Assembly (NCBI RefSeq): GCF_009834225.1
Contig: NZ_CP047176.1
Coordinates: forward strand, 558,001-622,000
Reading direction: 5' to 3'
DNA: 64,000 bases
Origin: Rathayibacter sp. VKM Ac-2759
Lineage (GTDB): Bacteria; Actinomycetota; Actinomycetes; Actinomycetales; Microbacteriaceae
Part shown: positions 1 through 10,274 of the stretch, in pieces
Layout: each line of letters starts with the position of its first letter
How positions within the stretch are numbered: position 1 is the first letter of the stretch
Notes under the pieces: model-generated
Databases searched by the model: none
Told to the model about the DNA's origin: nothing
What the model saw: the letters and a program-made list of their open reading frames with translations, nothing else
Made by a program: the position numbers and the translations under genes

Positions 1-34
1 TCGTCGGCGGCCGCACCCACCAGGAGGGCCCGGC

Positions 35-1612
35 ATGGTTGCGCATCTCCTGACCCTCCGTCTCCTGCTGCTGCGCAACGCCCTCACCCGCAACGTCTGG
101 CAGCTGGTCGGCGTCGTCTTCGGGGCGCTCTACGCGGTCGTGGCGCTCGGGCTCGTGGTGGTGGCGCTCGTCTCGCTCGGCGCCTCCGACCCCGCGTTCG
201 CGAACGTCGCGCTGACCCTCGGCGGCTCGGTGCTGCTGCTGGGCTGGGTGCTCGGGCCGATCTTCGTGTCGGGGTCCGACCAGAGCCTCGACCTGGCGAC
301 CCTCGCCACCTTCCCGATCCCGCTGCGCACGCTGATGCTGGGCCTGGCCGCGGCGGGAGTCGTCGGGATCCCCGGGATCGTCACCTCGCTCGGCGCCCTC
401 GCGTCCGCCGCGGCCTGGTGGAGCAACCCGATCGGCATCGTCCCGGGGCTGGTCTGCGCCGTGATCGGCGTCGCGACCTGCGTGGTCGCCTCCCGGCTGA
501 TCGGGGCGCTGACCACGGGGCTCGGCTCGAGCCGCCGCTACCGCGAGGTGATCGGCGGCGTCGTGCTCGTCGTGGTGATCCTCCTCGGACCGCTGATCAT
601 CGGCATCACGGGCGTCGTCAGCGAGGGTCTGGACGTGCTCCCCGTGATCGCCTCGGCCCTCGGCTGGTCGCCGCTCGGAGCGATCTGGGCGGTGCCCGGC
701 TCGATCGTCGCGGGCGACGGGCTCGCCGCGCTCGCGCGCTTCGCGATCGGAGTCGCCACGCTCGCCGTGGTCACCTGGGCCTGGTCGCGGGCACTGCGCC
801 ACGCGCTGTCGGAGCCGGCCGCGTCGACCTCGCGCGCCGCCTCCGGATCGGTGGGCATCGGCCTGTTCGGGCGCTTCCCCGGCACGCCGACCGGCGCGGT
901 CGCCGCCCGAGCGCTGGGCTACTGGTGGCGCGATCCGCGCTACAGCCGCGGCCTCCTCGTCATCCCGGCCGTGGTGGTGCTGGCCGTCTTCTACAGCGCG
1001 ATCGGCGGAGGCGGCGACACCCTCGTGGTCCTCTCCTCCCTCTTCATCGGACTGATCTTCGGCGTGACCCTCTGCGCCGACGTGTCGTACGACGGCACGG
1101 CCTGGGCGGCCCACGTGAGCTCGGGAGTGACGGGGGCGGCCGACCGCGCCGGCCGCGTCATCGCCGCCGCGATCGTCGGGGTGCCCGCGGTGCTGATCGT
1201 CGGCATCGGCACCTGCCTCTACGTGCGCGAGCCCGAGCTGATCCCCGCGGTGCTCGGGATGTCGCTCGCGCTGGTGCTGAGCGGGTTCGGGGTCTCGAGC
1301 GTCGCCTCCGCCCTGATCGTGTATCCCGTGCCCGCGCCGGGCGACAGCCCGCTCAAGACGCCGCCGGGCTCGGGGATGATCTCGAGCGTCGTGATGCTCG
1401 CCTGCATGACGGCGACGGCGGCACTCTCGCTGCCGTCCCTCGTGCTCGGAGTGGTCTCGCTCGTCGTCGGGAGCACGGAGTTCGGAGTCTGGTCGCTGGC
1501 CGCCGCGATCGTGCTCGGCTCGGTGCTCGCGCTGGTCGGCGTCCGCGTGGGCGGCCGCATCCTCGATCGCCGCGCCCCCGAGCTCTTCGCGGCCCTCGTC
1601 AAGGTCGGCTGA
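35..1612 (+). CDS. Multi-spanning membrane protein, probable ABC-2-type exporter permease
   Basis: The 525-residue protein is almost entirely hydrophobic, with roughly ten to twelve membrane segments spread over its length and few soluble stretches. This suits a permease of an ABC exporter whose ATPase would lie just upstream, outside the window. The ATG is preceded by a good AGGAGG ribosome site 8 nt away. No periplasmic binding or ATPase motif is present, so the transport role rests on topology and on a general resemblance of the N-terminus to actinobacterial ABC-2 permeases. The substrate cannot be inferred. Confidence 0.6.
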   Translation: MVAHLLTLRLLLLRNALTRNVWQLVGVVFGALYAVVALGLVVVALVSLGASDPAFANVALTLGGSVLLLGWVLGPIFVSGSDQSLDLATLATFPIPLRTLMLGLAAAGVVGIPGIVTSLGALASAAAWWSNPIGIVPGLVCAVIGVATCVVASRLIGALTTGLGSSRRYREVIGGVVLVVVILLGPLIIGITGVVSEGLDVLPVIASALGWSPLGAIWAVPGSIVAGDGLAALARFAIGVATLAVVTWAWSRALRHALSEPAASTSRAASGSVGIGLFGRFPGTPTGAVAARALGYWWRDPRYSRGLLVIPAVVVLAVFYSAIGGGGDTLVVLSSLFIGLIFGVTLCADVSYDGTAWAAHVSSGVTGAADRAGRVIAAAIVGVPAVLIVGIGTCLYVREPELIPAVLGMSLALVLSGFGVSSVASALIVYPVPAPGDSPLKTPPGSGMISSVVMLACMTATAALSLPSLVLGVVSLVVGSTEFGVWSLAAAIVLGSVLALVGVRVGGRILDRRAPELFAALVKVG

Positions 1613-1650
1613 GGTCGCACCCGCGGTTCTCCCTCGGCGAGAGCGCGAGA

Positions 1651-1681
1651 GTTGTCGTACTCGACCCCCGAGTGCGACAAC
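1651..1681. repeat. Inverted repeat between permease and 2H phosphoesterase genes
   Basis: Arms GTTGTCGTACTCG and CGAGTGCGACAAC (13 nt, one mismatch) flank a 5-nt loop. The element starts 38 nt after the permease stop. It could be a terminator without a T-tract, a REP-like element or an operator. The sequence alone does not decide. Confidence 0.6.
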
Positions 1682-1708
1682 TCCTGCGTTCTCGCGGAGG
1701 ATGGGGGC

Positions 1709-2194
1709 ATGCGCAGCGTCGAACTCCTCCTGGATGCGGAGTCGGAGGCGCGGATCAGGGCGCAGTGGCAGGCCCTCGAAGCCGCCGGCATCCCGAGCCT
1801 CTCGCTGCACACGTCCGCCAGCAACCGGCCGCACGTCACGCTCGTCGCCGGCCCGGGGCTCGCCGCGCCGGAGCCCGGGTCGCTCGGGCCGCTGCCGGCG
1901 AGCGTCGAGCTCTCCGCCGTCCTCCTCTTCCCGCACGCCGGCCGCTACGTGCTGGCCTGGGGCGTCACCCGCTCGCCTGCGCTCGACGCCCTGCACGCCC
2001 GCGCCACCCGGCTCGTCCCGGGCGGCGTGCCCACCTCGCTCCCGGAGGCGTGGGCCCCGCACGTGAGCGTCTCGCGCCGCCTCCGCCCCGAGCTGCTCGC
2101 CGAGGCCGTGCCGCTGATGGGCGAGCCGTTCGCCATGGGGTTCTCGAGCGTGCGCTTCTGGGACGGCGACGCGAAGACCGTCACCGAGCTCTGA
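1709..2194 (+). CDS. 2'-5' RNA ligase / 2H phosphoesterase family protein
   Basis: The 161-residue protein has the two signature tetrapeptides of the 2H phosphoesterase superfamily, HVTL at residues 42-45 and HVSV at 118-121. In this family the two histidines form the active site for 2',3'-cyclic phosphate or 2'-5' linkage chemistry on RNA or nucleotides. The ATG at 1709 was preferred over a start 57 nt upstream because GGAGG lies 8 nt before it and the extra N-terminus would run through the inverted repeat. The substrate is unknown. It stands alone between a permease and recQ. Confidence 0.75.
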   Translation: MRSVELLLDAESEARIRAQWQALEAAGIPSLSLHTSASNRPHVTLVAGPGLAAPEPGSLGPLPASVELSAVLLFPHAGRYVLAWGVTRSPALDALHARATRLVPGGVPTSLPEAWAPHVSVSRRLRPELLAEAVPLMGEPFAMGFSSVRFWDGDAKTVTEL

Positions 2195-2274
2195 GCGCCG
2201 CTCCTCCCCAGCCCGCGCCCTGAGCGTCCGTCCACAGAACGGGCGGCTCCCGAAGCCGCGTCGGAGGCGGCCGG

Positions 2275-2280
2275 TAGAGT
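2275..2280 (+). promoter_or_regulatory. -10-like box of a probable leaderless recQ promoter
   Basis: TAGAGT lies 7 nt before the GTG of recQ with no Shine-Dalgarno between them. That places the expected transcription start at or next to the start codon. The same arrangement precedes hpt and several other genes here. Confidence 0.45.
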
Positions 2281-2287
2281 TCCACGG

Positions 2288-4396
2288 GTGACCGAGCCGA
2301 CCGCGACAACCCTCCCGAGCATCGACGCGCCCCCCGCGAGCGGAGCCGCCGGGGCGTCGTCCGAGGCCGGATCGTCCGAGGCGCAGGCGATCCTCGAGAA
2401 GGTGTTCGGCTACGGCTCGTTCCGCGGCGAGCAGCAGGCCATCGTCGAGCAGGTCATCGGCGGAGGCGACGCGGTCGTCCTCATGCCCACCGGCGGCGGC
2501 AAGTCGCTCTGCTACCAGATCCCCTCGATCGTGCGGCCCGGCACCGGCGTCGTCGTCTCGCCGCTGATCGCCCTGATGCAGGACCAGGTCGACGCCCTGC
2601 GCGCGAACGGCGTCGCGGCCGAGTTCCTCAACTCCACGCAGGACGCGGGCGAGCGCGCCCGGGTCGAGCGCGCCTACCTCGACGGAGAGCTCGATCTGCT
2701 CTACGTCGCGCCCGAGCGCCTCGGCAACGAGGGCATGAAGCAGTTCCTCGCCCGCGGGCGCATCGCGCTGTTCGCCATCGACGAGGCGCACTGCGTGAGC
2801 CAGTGGGGCCACGACTTCCGCCCCGACTACCTCGCCCTCGGCGAACTGGCCGAGCGCTGGCCCGACGTGCCGCGCATCGCCCTCACCGCCACGGCCACCG
2901 AGGCGACCCACCGCGAGATCACCACGCGCCTGCACATGGGCTCGGCCCGGCACTTCGTCTCGAGCTTCGACCGGCCGAACATCCAGTACCGGATCGTCAA
3001 CAAGGTCGAGCCGCGCAAGCAGCTCATCGACTTCCTCCGCCGCGAGCACGCGCACGACGCGGGCATCGTCTACGCGCTCTCACGCAAGAGCGTGGAGGCG
3101 ACGGCCGAGGCCCTGCGCACCGCCGGCTTCGACGCGGTCGCGTACCACGCCGGTCTCGACGCGCGGGTGCGGGCAGCGGCGCAGTCGCGCTTCCTCCGCG
3201 AGGAGGGCGTCATCGTCTGCGCGACCATCGCGTTCGGCATGGGCATCGACAAGCCCGACGTGCGCTTCGTCGCGCACATCGACCTCCCGAAGTCGGTGGA
3301 GGGCTACTACCAGGAGACGGGGCGCGCCGGCCGCGACGGCCTGCCCTCGACCGCCTGGCTCGCCTACGGCCTGCAGGACGTCGTGCAGCAGCGCCGCATG
3401 ATCGACGAGTCGCCGGGCGATCTCGCGCACCGTCGGCGGATGTCGGCGCACCTCGACGCGATGCTGGCGCTCTCCGAGACGGTCCAGTGCCGCCGGGTGA
3501 ACCTGCTCGCCTACTTCGGCCAGGAGAGCACCGCCTGCGGCAACTGCGACACCTGCCTCGAGCCGCCCGCCAGCTGGGACGGCACGGTCGCCGCGCAGAA
3601 GTTCCTCTCGACGGTCGTGCGCCTGAAGCGCGAGCGCAACCAGCAGTTCGGCGCGGGCCACATCATCGACATCCTCCGCGGCAAGACCACGCCGCGCACC
3701 ACCCAGCACAAGCACGACGGCCTCTCGACCTGGGGCATCGGCGTCGACCTGAGCGACACCCAGTGGCGCGGAGTCGCGCGTCAGCTGCTCGCGCAGGGCC
3801 TGCTCGGCGTCAACGACGACGGATTCGGCACCCTGGTGATCACGCCCGCCTCCGCCTCCGTGCTGGGCGGCGAGCGGAAGGTGGAGCTGCGGCAGGAGCC
3901 GGAGAAGCCGGCGCGCTCCAGCGGATCGTCGCGCTCCGGCCGGTCGACCGTGTCCGAGCTCTCGAGCGAGGCGCAGCCGCTGTTCGAGCGCCTCCGCGAG
4001 TGGCGGGCCGCGCAGGCCCGCGCGCAGTCGGTGCCGGCGTACATCGTCTTCAACGATGCGACCCTCCGCGAGATCGCGACGGCCGAGCCGGCCACGATGG
4101 ACGCGCTGAGCATCATCGGCGGCGTCGGCCAGAAGAAGTTGATCACCTACGGCGACGCCGTGCTCGCCGTCGTCGCGGGCGAGACGCCCGAGATCGCCGA
4201 GCCCGATGCGAGCCAGGAGGCGCCCGCGCCGCGCCGCGCGGCACCGTCGCGCTCGAGTGCGTCGCGGCCTTCCGCCTCCGCCAGGCCCTCGTTCGGTGCC
4301 GACAAGGCGGGCCCGCCCGTCACCTCGGCCGCGCCCGAGGACGACTGGGTGCCGCCGGACGAGCCCGACTGGGAGCCCGGCTGGGACAGCTACTGA
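2288..4396 (+). CDS. recQ: ATP-dependent DNA helicase RecQ
   Basis: This is a 702-residue superfamily 2 helicase, 3'-5' directed, acting in recombination and replication-fork repair. The N-terminal motor carries Walker A PTGGGKS (67-73) and the DEAH box (165-168) followed by the RecQ aromatic-rich loop. A RecQ-C-terminal zinc module is visible around 398-421 with the CGNC-x-x-C cysteines. An HRDC-like segment (about 555-640) is followed by a low-complexity acidic tail ending in Trp-rich DW/EW motifs, longer than in the E. coli enzyme. The GTG start has no Shine-Dalgarno but a -10-like box just upstream, suggesting leaderless translation. Confidence 0.95.
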   Translation: MTEPTATTLPSIDAPPASGAAGASSEAGSSEAQAILEKVFGYGSFRGEQQAIVEQVIGGGDAVVLMPTGGGKSLCYQIPSIVRPGTGVVVSPLIALMQDQVDALRANGVAAEFLNSTQDAGERARVERAYLDGELDLLYVAPERLGNEGMKQFLARGRIALFAIDEAHCVSQWGHDFRPDYLALGELAERWPDVPRIALTATATEATHREITTRLHMGSARHFVSSFDRPNIQYRIVNKVEPRKQLIDFLRREHAHDAGIVYALSRKSVEATAEALRTAGFDAVAYHAGLDARVRAAAQSRFLREEGVIVCATIAFGMGIDKPDVRFVAHIDLPKSVEGYYQETGRAGRDGLPSTAWLAYGLQDVVQQRRMIDESPGDLAHRRRMSAHLDAMLALSETVQCRRVNLLAYFGQESTACGNCDTCLEPPASWDGTVAAQKFLSTVVRLKRERNQQFGAGHIIDILRGKTTPRTTQHKHDGLSTWGIGVDLSDTQWRGVARQLLAQGLLGVNDDGFGTLVITPASASVLGGERKVELRQEPEKPARSSGSSRSGRSTVSELSSEAQPLFERLREWRAAQARAQSVPAYIVFNDATLREIATAEPATMDALSIIGGVGQKKLITYGDAVLAVVAGETPEIAEPDASQEAPAPRRAAPSRSSASRPSASARPSFGADKAGPPVTSAAPEDDWVPPDEPDWEPGWDSY

Positions 4397-4424
4397 TCCC
4401 GTGAGCTGCTGAGCCCGCCCGGCG

Positions 4425-4877
4425 TCAGCTCCCCGAGCCGACCGTGGCGAGCCACATCCCGAGCAGGGTGAAGCCGAACGACAGCACGAGCCCCGCGATC
4501 GGCACCCAGAACGCGATCCGGCGGACGACGAGCAGCACGATCGAGACGACGACGGCGGCGAGGAACGGCAGCCAGACCCCGCCCGCCGCCACCAGCACGC
4601 CCCAGCCGATCAGATCGGTCCGGCAGTCGTTGCCGCCCATGCAGGCGTCGCTCGCCATCGCGAGGAAGAGTCCGAAGTAGGACAGCAGCAGCGTGCACCC
4701 GCCCGCCCCGAGCAGCAGCACGATCGTCAGCACCAGATCCCAGACCCGCACGGGTCGTCGAGTGCGTGCCGCGGTCCACGGAGCCGGGGCGCCGGTCGGC
4801 GGCGCGAAGCGCGGAGCCGGGTGGCCGGAGGGCTCGGCACGCGGGGGAGGGGGCGGAGGCAGCGGCGGCTCGCTCAT
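4425..4877 (-). CDS. Small four-helix membrane protein (DUF6264-like)
   Basis: The 150-residue protein has a proline-rich cytosolic N-terminus (1-40) and about four membrane helices. Two cysteines lie in an extracytoplasmic loop (DACMGGNDC), probably a disulfide. The pattern of a VWDL motif before helix 1 and a CxxxxxC loop resembles the DUF6264 family of Microbacteriaceae, for which I know no function. It is convergent with recQ. The family assignment is from memory and moderate. Confidence 0.6.
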   Translation of the reverse strand: MSEPPLPPPPPPRAEPSGHPAPRFAPPTGAPAPWTAARTRRPVRVWDLVLTIVLLLGAGGCTLLLSYFGLFLAMASDACMGGNDCRTDLIGWGVLVAAGGVWLPFLAAVVVSIVLLVVRRIAFWVPIAGLVLSFGFTLLGMWLATVGSGS

Positions 4878-5124
4878 GTCCCGAGCCTAATGACGCACCG
4901 ACCGGTCCGCCTGGCCGGACCCGCCTGGCCGGACCCGACAACGGGCCGACGGCTCCGCCCGGCCGCCTTTGTCGCCCCGCGACGGATCGTTTCCGCGATC
5001 CGGGAAGCCGATCTAGCGTGCAGAGCACCGCCTCCCGATGATCGTCGGCCAGGGATCGACTCCTCGATCCGACGACGACTCGCGGGCGGGCCGAACCGAC
5101 GACGGTCGAAGGGATCCTCCAGTC

Positions 5125-7281
5125 ATGGTCACCACCGCTCCCCGCCCCCGCTCCGCCAGCGACGCCGCCGACAAGGCCGCCACCGGTCGCACCCGGGCGC
5201 GGCGCTCGAAGGCCGGCGCGATCGCCCCGACCCCGCCCGTCGACTCCCTCGGCTCCGAGGTCGACGCCCGCCTCGACGCGGACGGCGCGCCGAGCGTCGA
5301 CGTCGCCGCGCTCGGCGAGGTGCTCCTGGGTGCGTGGCGCGAGCAGCGGCTCGCCTCGCGCGCCCTCACCGCCCGCGAGGAGCTGCACCGCGTCGACGGC
5401 CTGACGATGGCGGAGCACCGGGCGAACGTCACGCGCCAGATGCACGTCCTCGCCAAGGAGGGCGGCGTGCACCGCGCGTTCCCGGCCGATCTCGGCGGCG
5501 AGGCCGACCATGGCGGCAACATCGCCGGCTTCGAGGAGCTGGTCACCGCCGATCCGTCGCTGCAGATCAAGTCGGGCGTGCAGTGGGGGCTCTTCGGCGC
5601 CGCCGTGCTGCACCTCGGCACCCGCCCGCACCACGAGAAGTGGCTGCCCGGCATCATGAGCCTCGAGATCCCGGGCGCCTTCGCGATGACCGAGACGGGT
5701 CACGGCTCCGACGTCGCCTCGATCGCCACCACCGCGACCTTCGACGAGGAGGCGGGCGACTTCGTCCTGCACACCCCGTTCCGCGCGGCCTGGAAGGACT
5801 ACCTCGGCAACGCCGCCGTCGACGGGCGCGCCGCGGTCGTCTTCGCGCAGCTCGTGACCCGGGGCGTGAACCACGGCGTGCACGCCTTCTTCGTGCCGCT
5901 CCGCGACGAGGAGGGCGCGTTCCTCCCGGGCGTCGGCGGCGAGGACGACGGGCTCAAGGGCGGACTCAACGGCATCGACAACGGCCGCCTGCACTTCGAC
6001 CAGGTCCGCGTGCCGCGCGAGAACCTGCTCGACCGCTACGGCAGCGTCGCGGCCGACGGCGCCTACTCCTCGCCGATCGCGAGCCCCGGCCGCCGCTTCT
6101 TCACCATGCTGGGGACTCTGGTGCAGGGGCGCGTGTCGCTCGACGGCGCCTCCGTCGCCGCCGCGCGCATCGCGCTGACGATCGCCGTCACCTACGGCGA
6201 CCAGCGCCGCCAGTTCACCGGGGGCGGCGACCGCGAGGAGGTGCTGCTCGACTACCAGCGCCACCAGCGCCGCCTGCTGCCGCGCCTGGCCACGACCTAC
6301 GCCGCCGGCTTCGCGCACGACAAGCTGCTGAAGGCCTTCGACGACGTCTTCTCGGGCGCGAACGACACGGACGAGTCGCGGCAGGATCTCGAGACGCTCG
6401 CCGCGGGCCTCAAGGCGCTGTCGACGTGGCACGCGCTCGACACCCTGCAGGAGGCGCGCGAGGCCTGCGGTGGCGCCGGCTTCCTCGCCGAGAACCGCCT
6501 CACGCAGCTCCGGGCCGATCTCGACGTCTACGCGACGTTCGAGGGCGACAACACCGTGTTGCTCCAGCTCGTCGCGAAGCGGCTGCTCACCGACGTGGGC
6601 CGGCGCTTCAAGAACGCGCAGCCCGGCGTGCTCGCCCGCTACGCCGTCGAGCAGGTGGCGGAGGCGACCGTCAACAACTCGGGGCTTCGCCGCCTCGCCC
6701 AGGTGGTCGCCGACCGCGGGTCGACCGCCCGCTCGGTCGGGCAGCTCCGCGAGGAGCAGCGCGAACTGCTGACCGACCGCGTCGAGAGCATGGTCTCGGG
6801 CATCGCCTCGCGCCTGCGCTCCGCGTCGAAGCTGCCGGCCGACGAGGCCGCCCGGCTGTTCAACGCGCACCAGAGCGAGCTCATCGAGGCCGCGCGGGCG
6901 CACGCCGAGCTGCTGCAGTGGGAGGCGTTCACCGAGGCGCTCGCCACGATCGAGGACGAGGGGACCCGCACGGTCCTCACCTGGCTCCGCGACCTGTTCG
7001 GGCTGGGCCTCGTCGAGAAGCACCTCGACTGGTACCTCATCCACGGCCGCCTGTCGTCGCAGCGCGCGCTCGCCGTCACCTCGTACATCGACCGGCTGCT
7101 GGCGCGGATCCGCCCGCACGCCGGCGATCTGGTCGCGGCGTTCGGCTACGGCCCCGAGCACGTCCGCGCGGCGATCGCGACGGGCGCCGAGGCGACCCGC
7201 CAGGAGGAGGCGCACGCCTACTTCGAGGCGGCTCGCGCGGCCGGCACCCTCCCGACCCCCGAGAAGGCGCCCCGCCACTGA
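5125..7281 (+). CDS. Acyl-CoA oxidase / acyl-CoA dehydrogenase family flavoprotein
   Basis: The 718-residue protein has the size and layout of acyl-CoA oxidases rather than the ~390-residue acyl-CoA dehydrogenases. The flavin-binding motif MTETGHGSDV lies in the middle domain, followed by the CGGAGF...FEGDN signature of the C-terminal helical domain and a second C-terminal helical region. It is expected to carry out the first, FAD-dependent step of fatty-acid beta-oxidation in the cytosol. Whether oxygen or an electron-transfer partner is the acceptor is not visible. I chose the ATG at 5125, which begins a Thr/Ala-rich extension and follows GAAGGGA. An in-frame ATG at 5038 is less likely. No other beta-oxidation gene is adjacent. 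Confidence 0.88.
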   Translation: MVTTAPRPRSASDAADKAATGRTRARRSKAGAIAPTPPVDSLGSEVDARLDADGAPSVDVAALGEVLLGAWREQRLASRALTAREELHRVDGLTMAEHRANVTRQMHVLAKEGGVHRAFPADLGGEADHGGNIAGFEELVTADPSLQIKSGVQWGLFGAAVLHLGTRPHHEKWLPGIMSLEIPGAFAMTETGHGSDVASIATTATFDEEAGDFVLHTPFRAAWKDYLGNAAVDGRAAVVFAQLVTRGVNHGVHAFFVPLRDEEGAFLPGVGGEDDGLKGGLNGIDNGRLHFDQVRVPRENLLDRYGSVAADGAYSSPIASPGRRFFTMLGTLVQGRVSLDGASVAAARIALTIAVTYGDQRRQFTGGGDREEVLLDYQRHQRRLLPRLATTYAAGFAHDKLLKAFDDVFSGANDTDESRQDLETLAAGLKALSTWHALDTLQEAREACGGAGFLAENRLTQLRADLDVYATFEGDNTVLLQLVAKRLLTDVGRRFKNAQPGVLARYAVEQVAEATVNNSGLRRLAQVVADRGSTARSVGQLREEQRELLTDRVESMVSGIASRLRSASKLPADEAARLFNAHQSELIEAARAHAELLQWEAFTEALATIEDEGTRTVLTWLRDLFGLGLVEKHLDWYLIHGRLSSQRALAVTSYIDRLLARIRPHAGDLVAAFGYGPEHVRAAIATGAEATRQEEAHAYFEAARAAGTLPTPEKAPRH

Positions 7282-7311
7282 CCGGACTCACGAGGCGTCT
7301 CGCGGAGGAGG

Positions 7312-9229
<1,918 letters not shown>

Positions 9230-9302
9230 GCGGAGGCCATCACCCTTCCGGCGGGCGCTCGGAAGGGCCGCTCCGCCCTGCGCCGGGAATCGAATCGCAT
9301 CC

Positions 9303-9331
9303 TTGCAATCGAAAATGTTCCCGGTAACATT
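9303..9331 (+). promoter_or_regulatory. Promoter overlapped by an 18-bp LacI-type operator
   Basis: A -35-like TTGCAA (9303-9308) and -10-like TAACAT (9325-9330) are 16 nt apart. The near-perfect palindrome AATGTTCCCGGTAACATT (9314-9331, one mismatched pair around a central CCGG) covers the spacer and -10. A central CG with symmetric arms is typical of LacI-family operators, so a bound repressor would occlude polymerase. The rest of 9230-9626 is a non-coding gap of about 400 nt that also holds a small hairpin (CTGAG-tttctc-CTCAG, 9345-9360). The leader to the first gene would be nearly 290 nt. Confidence 0.6.
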
Positions 9332-9626
9332 GCGGCAAGACTAACTGAGTTTCTCCTCAGCAGTCGAGTGCGATACGTGACGGAGCAGCCTCCCTCTCCT
9401 CAGTGCTGACGGGGATCGAGAGCTGCGGCGAGCGACAGGACGCTGTGGAAGCGGCTGCGCAGGCGCCTCTCCGCCGTCACCCGCGCGCCTTTCGACACCC
9501 GTCGCGCCAGGTGCCCTCGAGGCACTCCTCCGCGCGTCCATTCCGCAGCAGCGGAGCCGCTCGCCGAGCGCCGCTCCGCGCTCGATCTGATCGGCGACGA
9601 CGCCGATCGAGGAGGTCCGACCACCC

Positions 9627-10274
9627 ATGAACACGACATCCCCGTCCACGACATCCCCCTCCTGGCTCCTCCGCTCGGCAGCGGCGCTCGCCGGCTGCCT
9701 GGTGCTCACCGGAGTCGCCGCCGGCGCGGCCATCGCCGACACGGAGTACGGCGACGAAGGCGTCGACGTCTCCGTCGAGATCAGCCCGATCGATCAGCCC
9801 GGCGTGCTCGCGATGACCGTCGCCGGCACCTCCGCGGCGCTGACCGAGACCGGGTCGACCGAGACCGTCCGGCAGTTCACCGGCGCGCTCCCCGCGGTCA
9901 CCGTGACCGACACCCGCGCGGCGGACGAGATCCCCGAGGGAGCCGGCTGGTACGTGCTCGGCTCGGCGACCGACTTCACCGGCGCCGACGGCCAGGAGCC
10001 CATCGGCGCCGACCACCTCGGCTGGACCCCCGAGCTCGTCGACGGCGGGGACTCGGGTCTCGTGGCCGAGGGCGACCAGGTCGACACCGTCCTCGACGAG
10101 GGCCCCGACGCCGTCGGCCTCGTCGACCAGGAGCTGCTCGCTCTCGCGGTCGACTCCGCCGCCATCGCGGAGGAGGGCTCGTGGACGGTCACGGCCGGCC
10201 TGACCCTGAAGACCGAGGCCGACGTCGCTCCCGGCGCCTACTCCTCCGTGCTCACGCTCTCCCTCTTCGAATGA
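9627..10274 (+). CDS. Small exported protein of unknown function, first gene of the GH43 operon
   Basis: This 215-residue protein has a signal peptide (hydrophobic stretch about 15-36, cleavage near AIA). The mature domain is acidic, Thr/Val/Asp-rich and probably beta-stranded, with no cysteine and no catalytic motif I recognise. The ATG follows GAGGAGG. Its stop overlaps the ATG of the next gene (ATGA), so it is translationally coupled to the GH43 enzyme. That suggests a role in the same arabinoxylan-related process, perhaps binding or surface presentation. No function can be named. Confidence 0.7.
   Translation: MNTTSPSTTSPSWLLRSAAALAGCLVLTGVAAGAAIADTEYGDEGVDVSVEISPIDQPGVLAMTVAGTSAALTETGSTETVRQFTGALPAVTVTDTRAADEIPEGAGWYVLGSATDFTGADGQEPIGADHLGWTPELVDGGDSGLVAEGDQVDTVLDEGPDAVGLVDQELLALAVDSAAIAEEGSWTVTAGLTLKTEADVAPGAYSSVLTLSLFE

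Noticed and set aside
4390..7278. A 962-codon open frame opposite the acyl-CoA oxidase
   Set aside because: It is the usual antisense shadow of a high-GC gene. The translated protein is Arg/Gly/Val-rich with no domain, and it also crosses the real minus-strand membrane-protein gene.
9341..9742. Possible minus-strand HTH exon for the LacI-like protein
   Set aside because: The translation has no helix-turn-helix pattern, lies in another frame and overlaps a convincing plus-strand gene.
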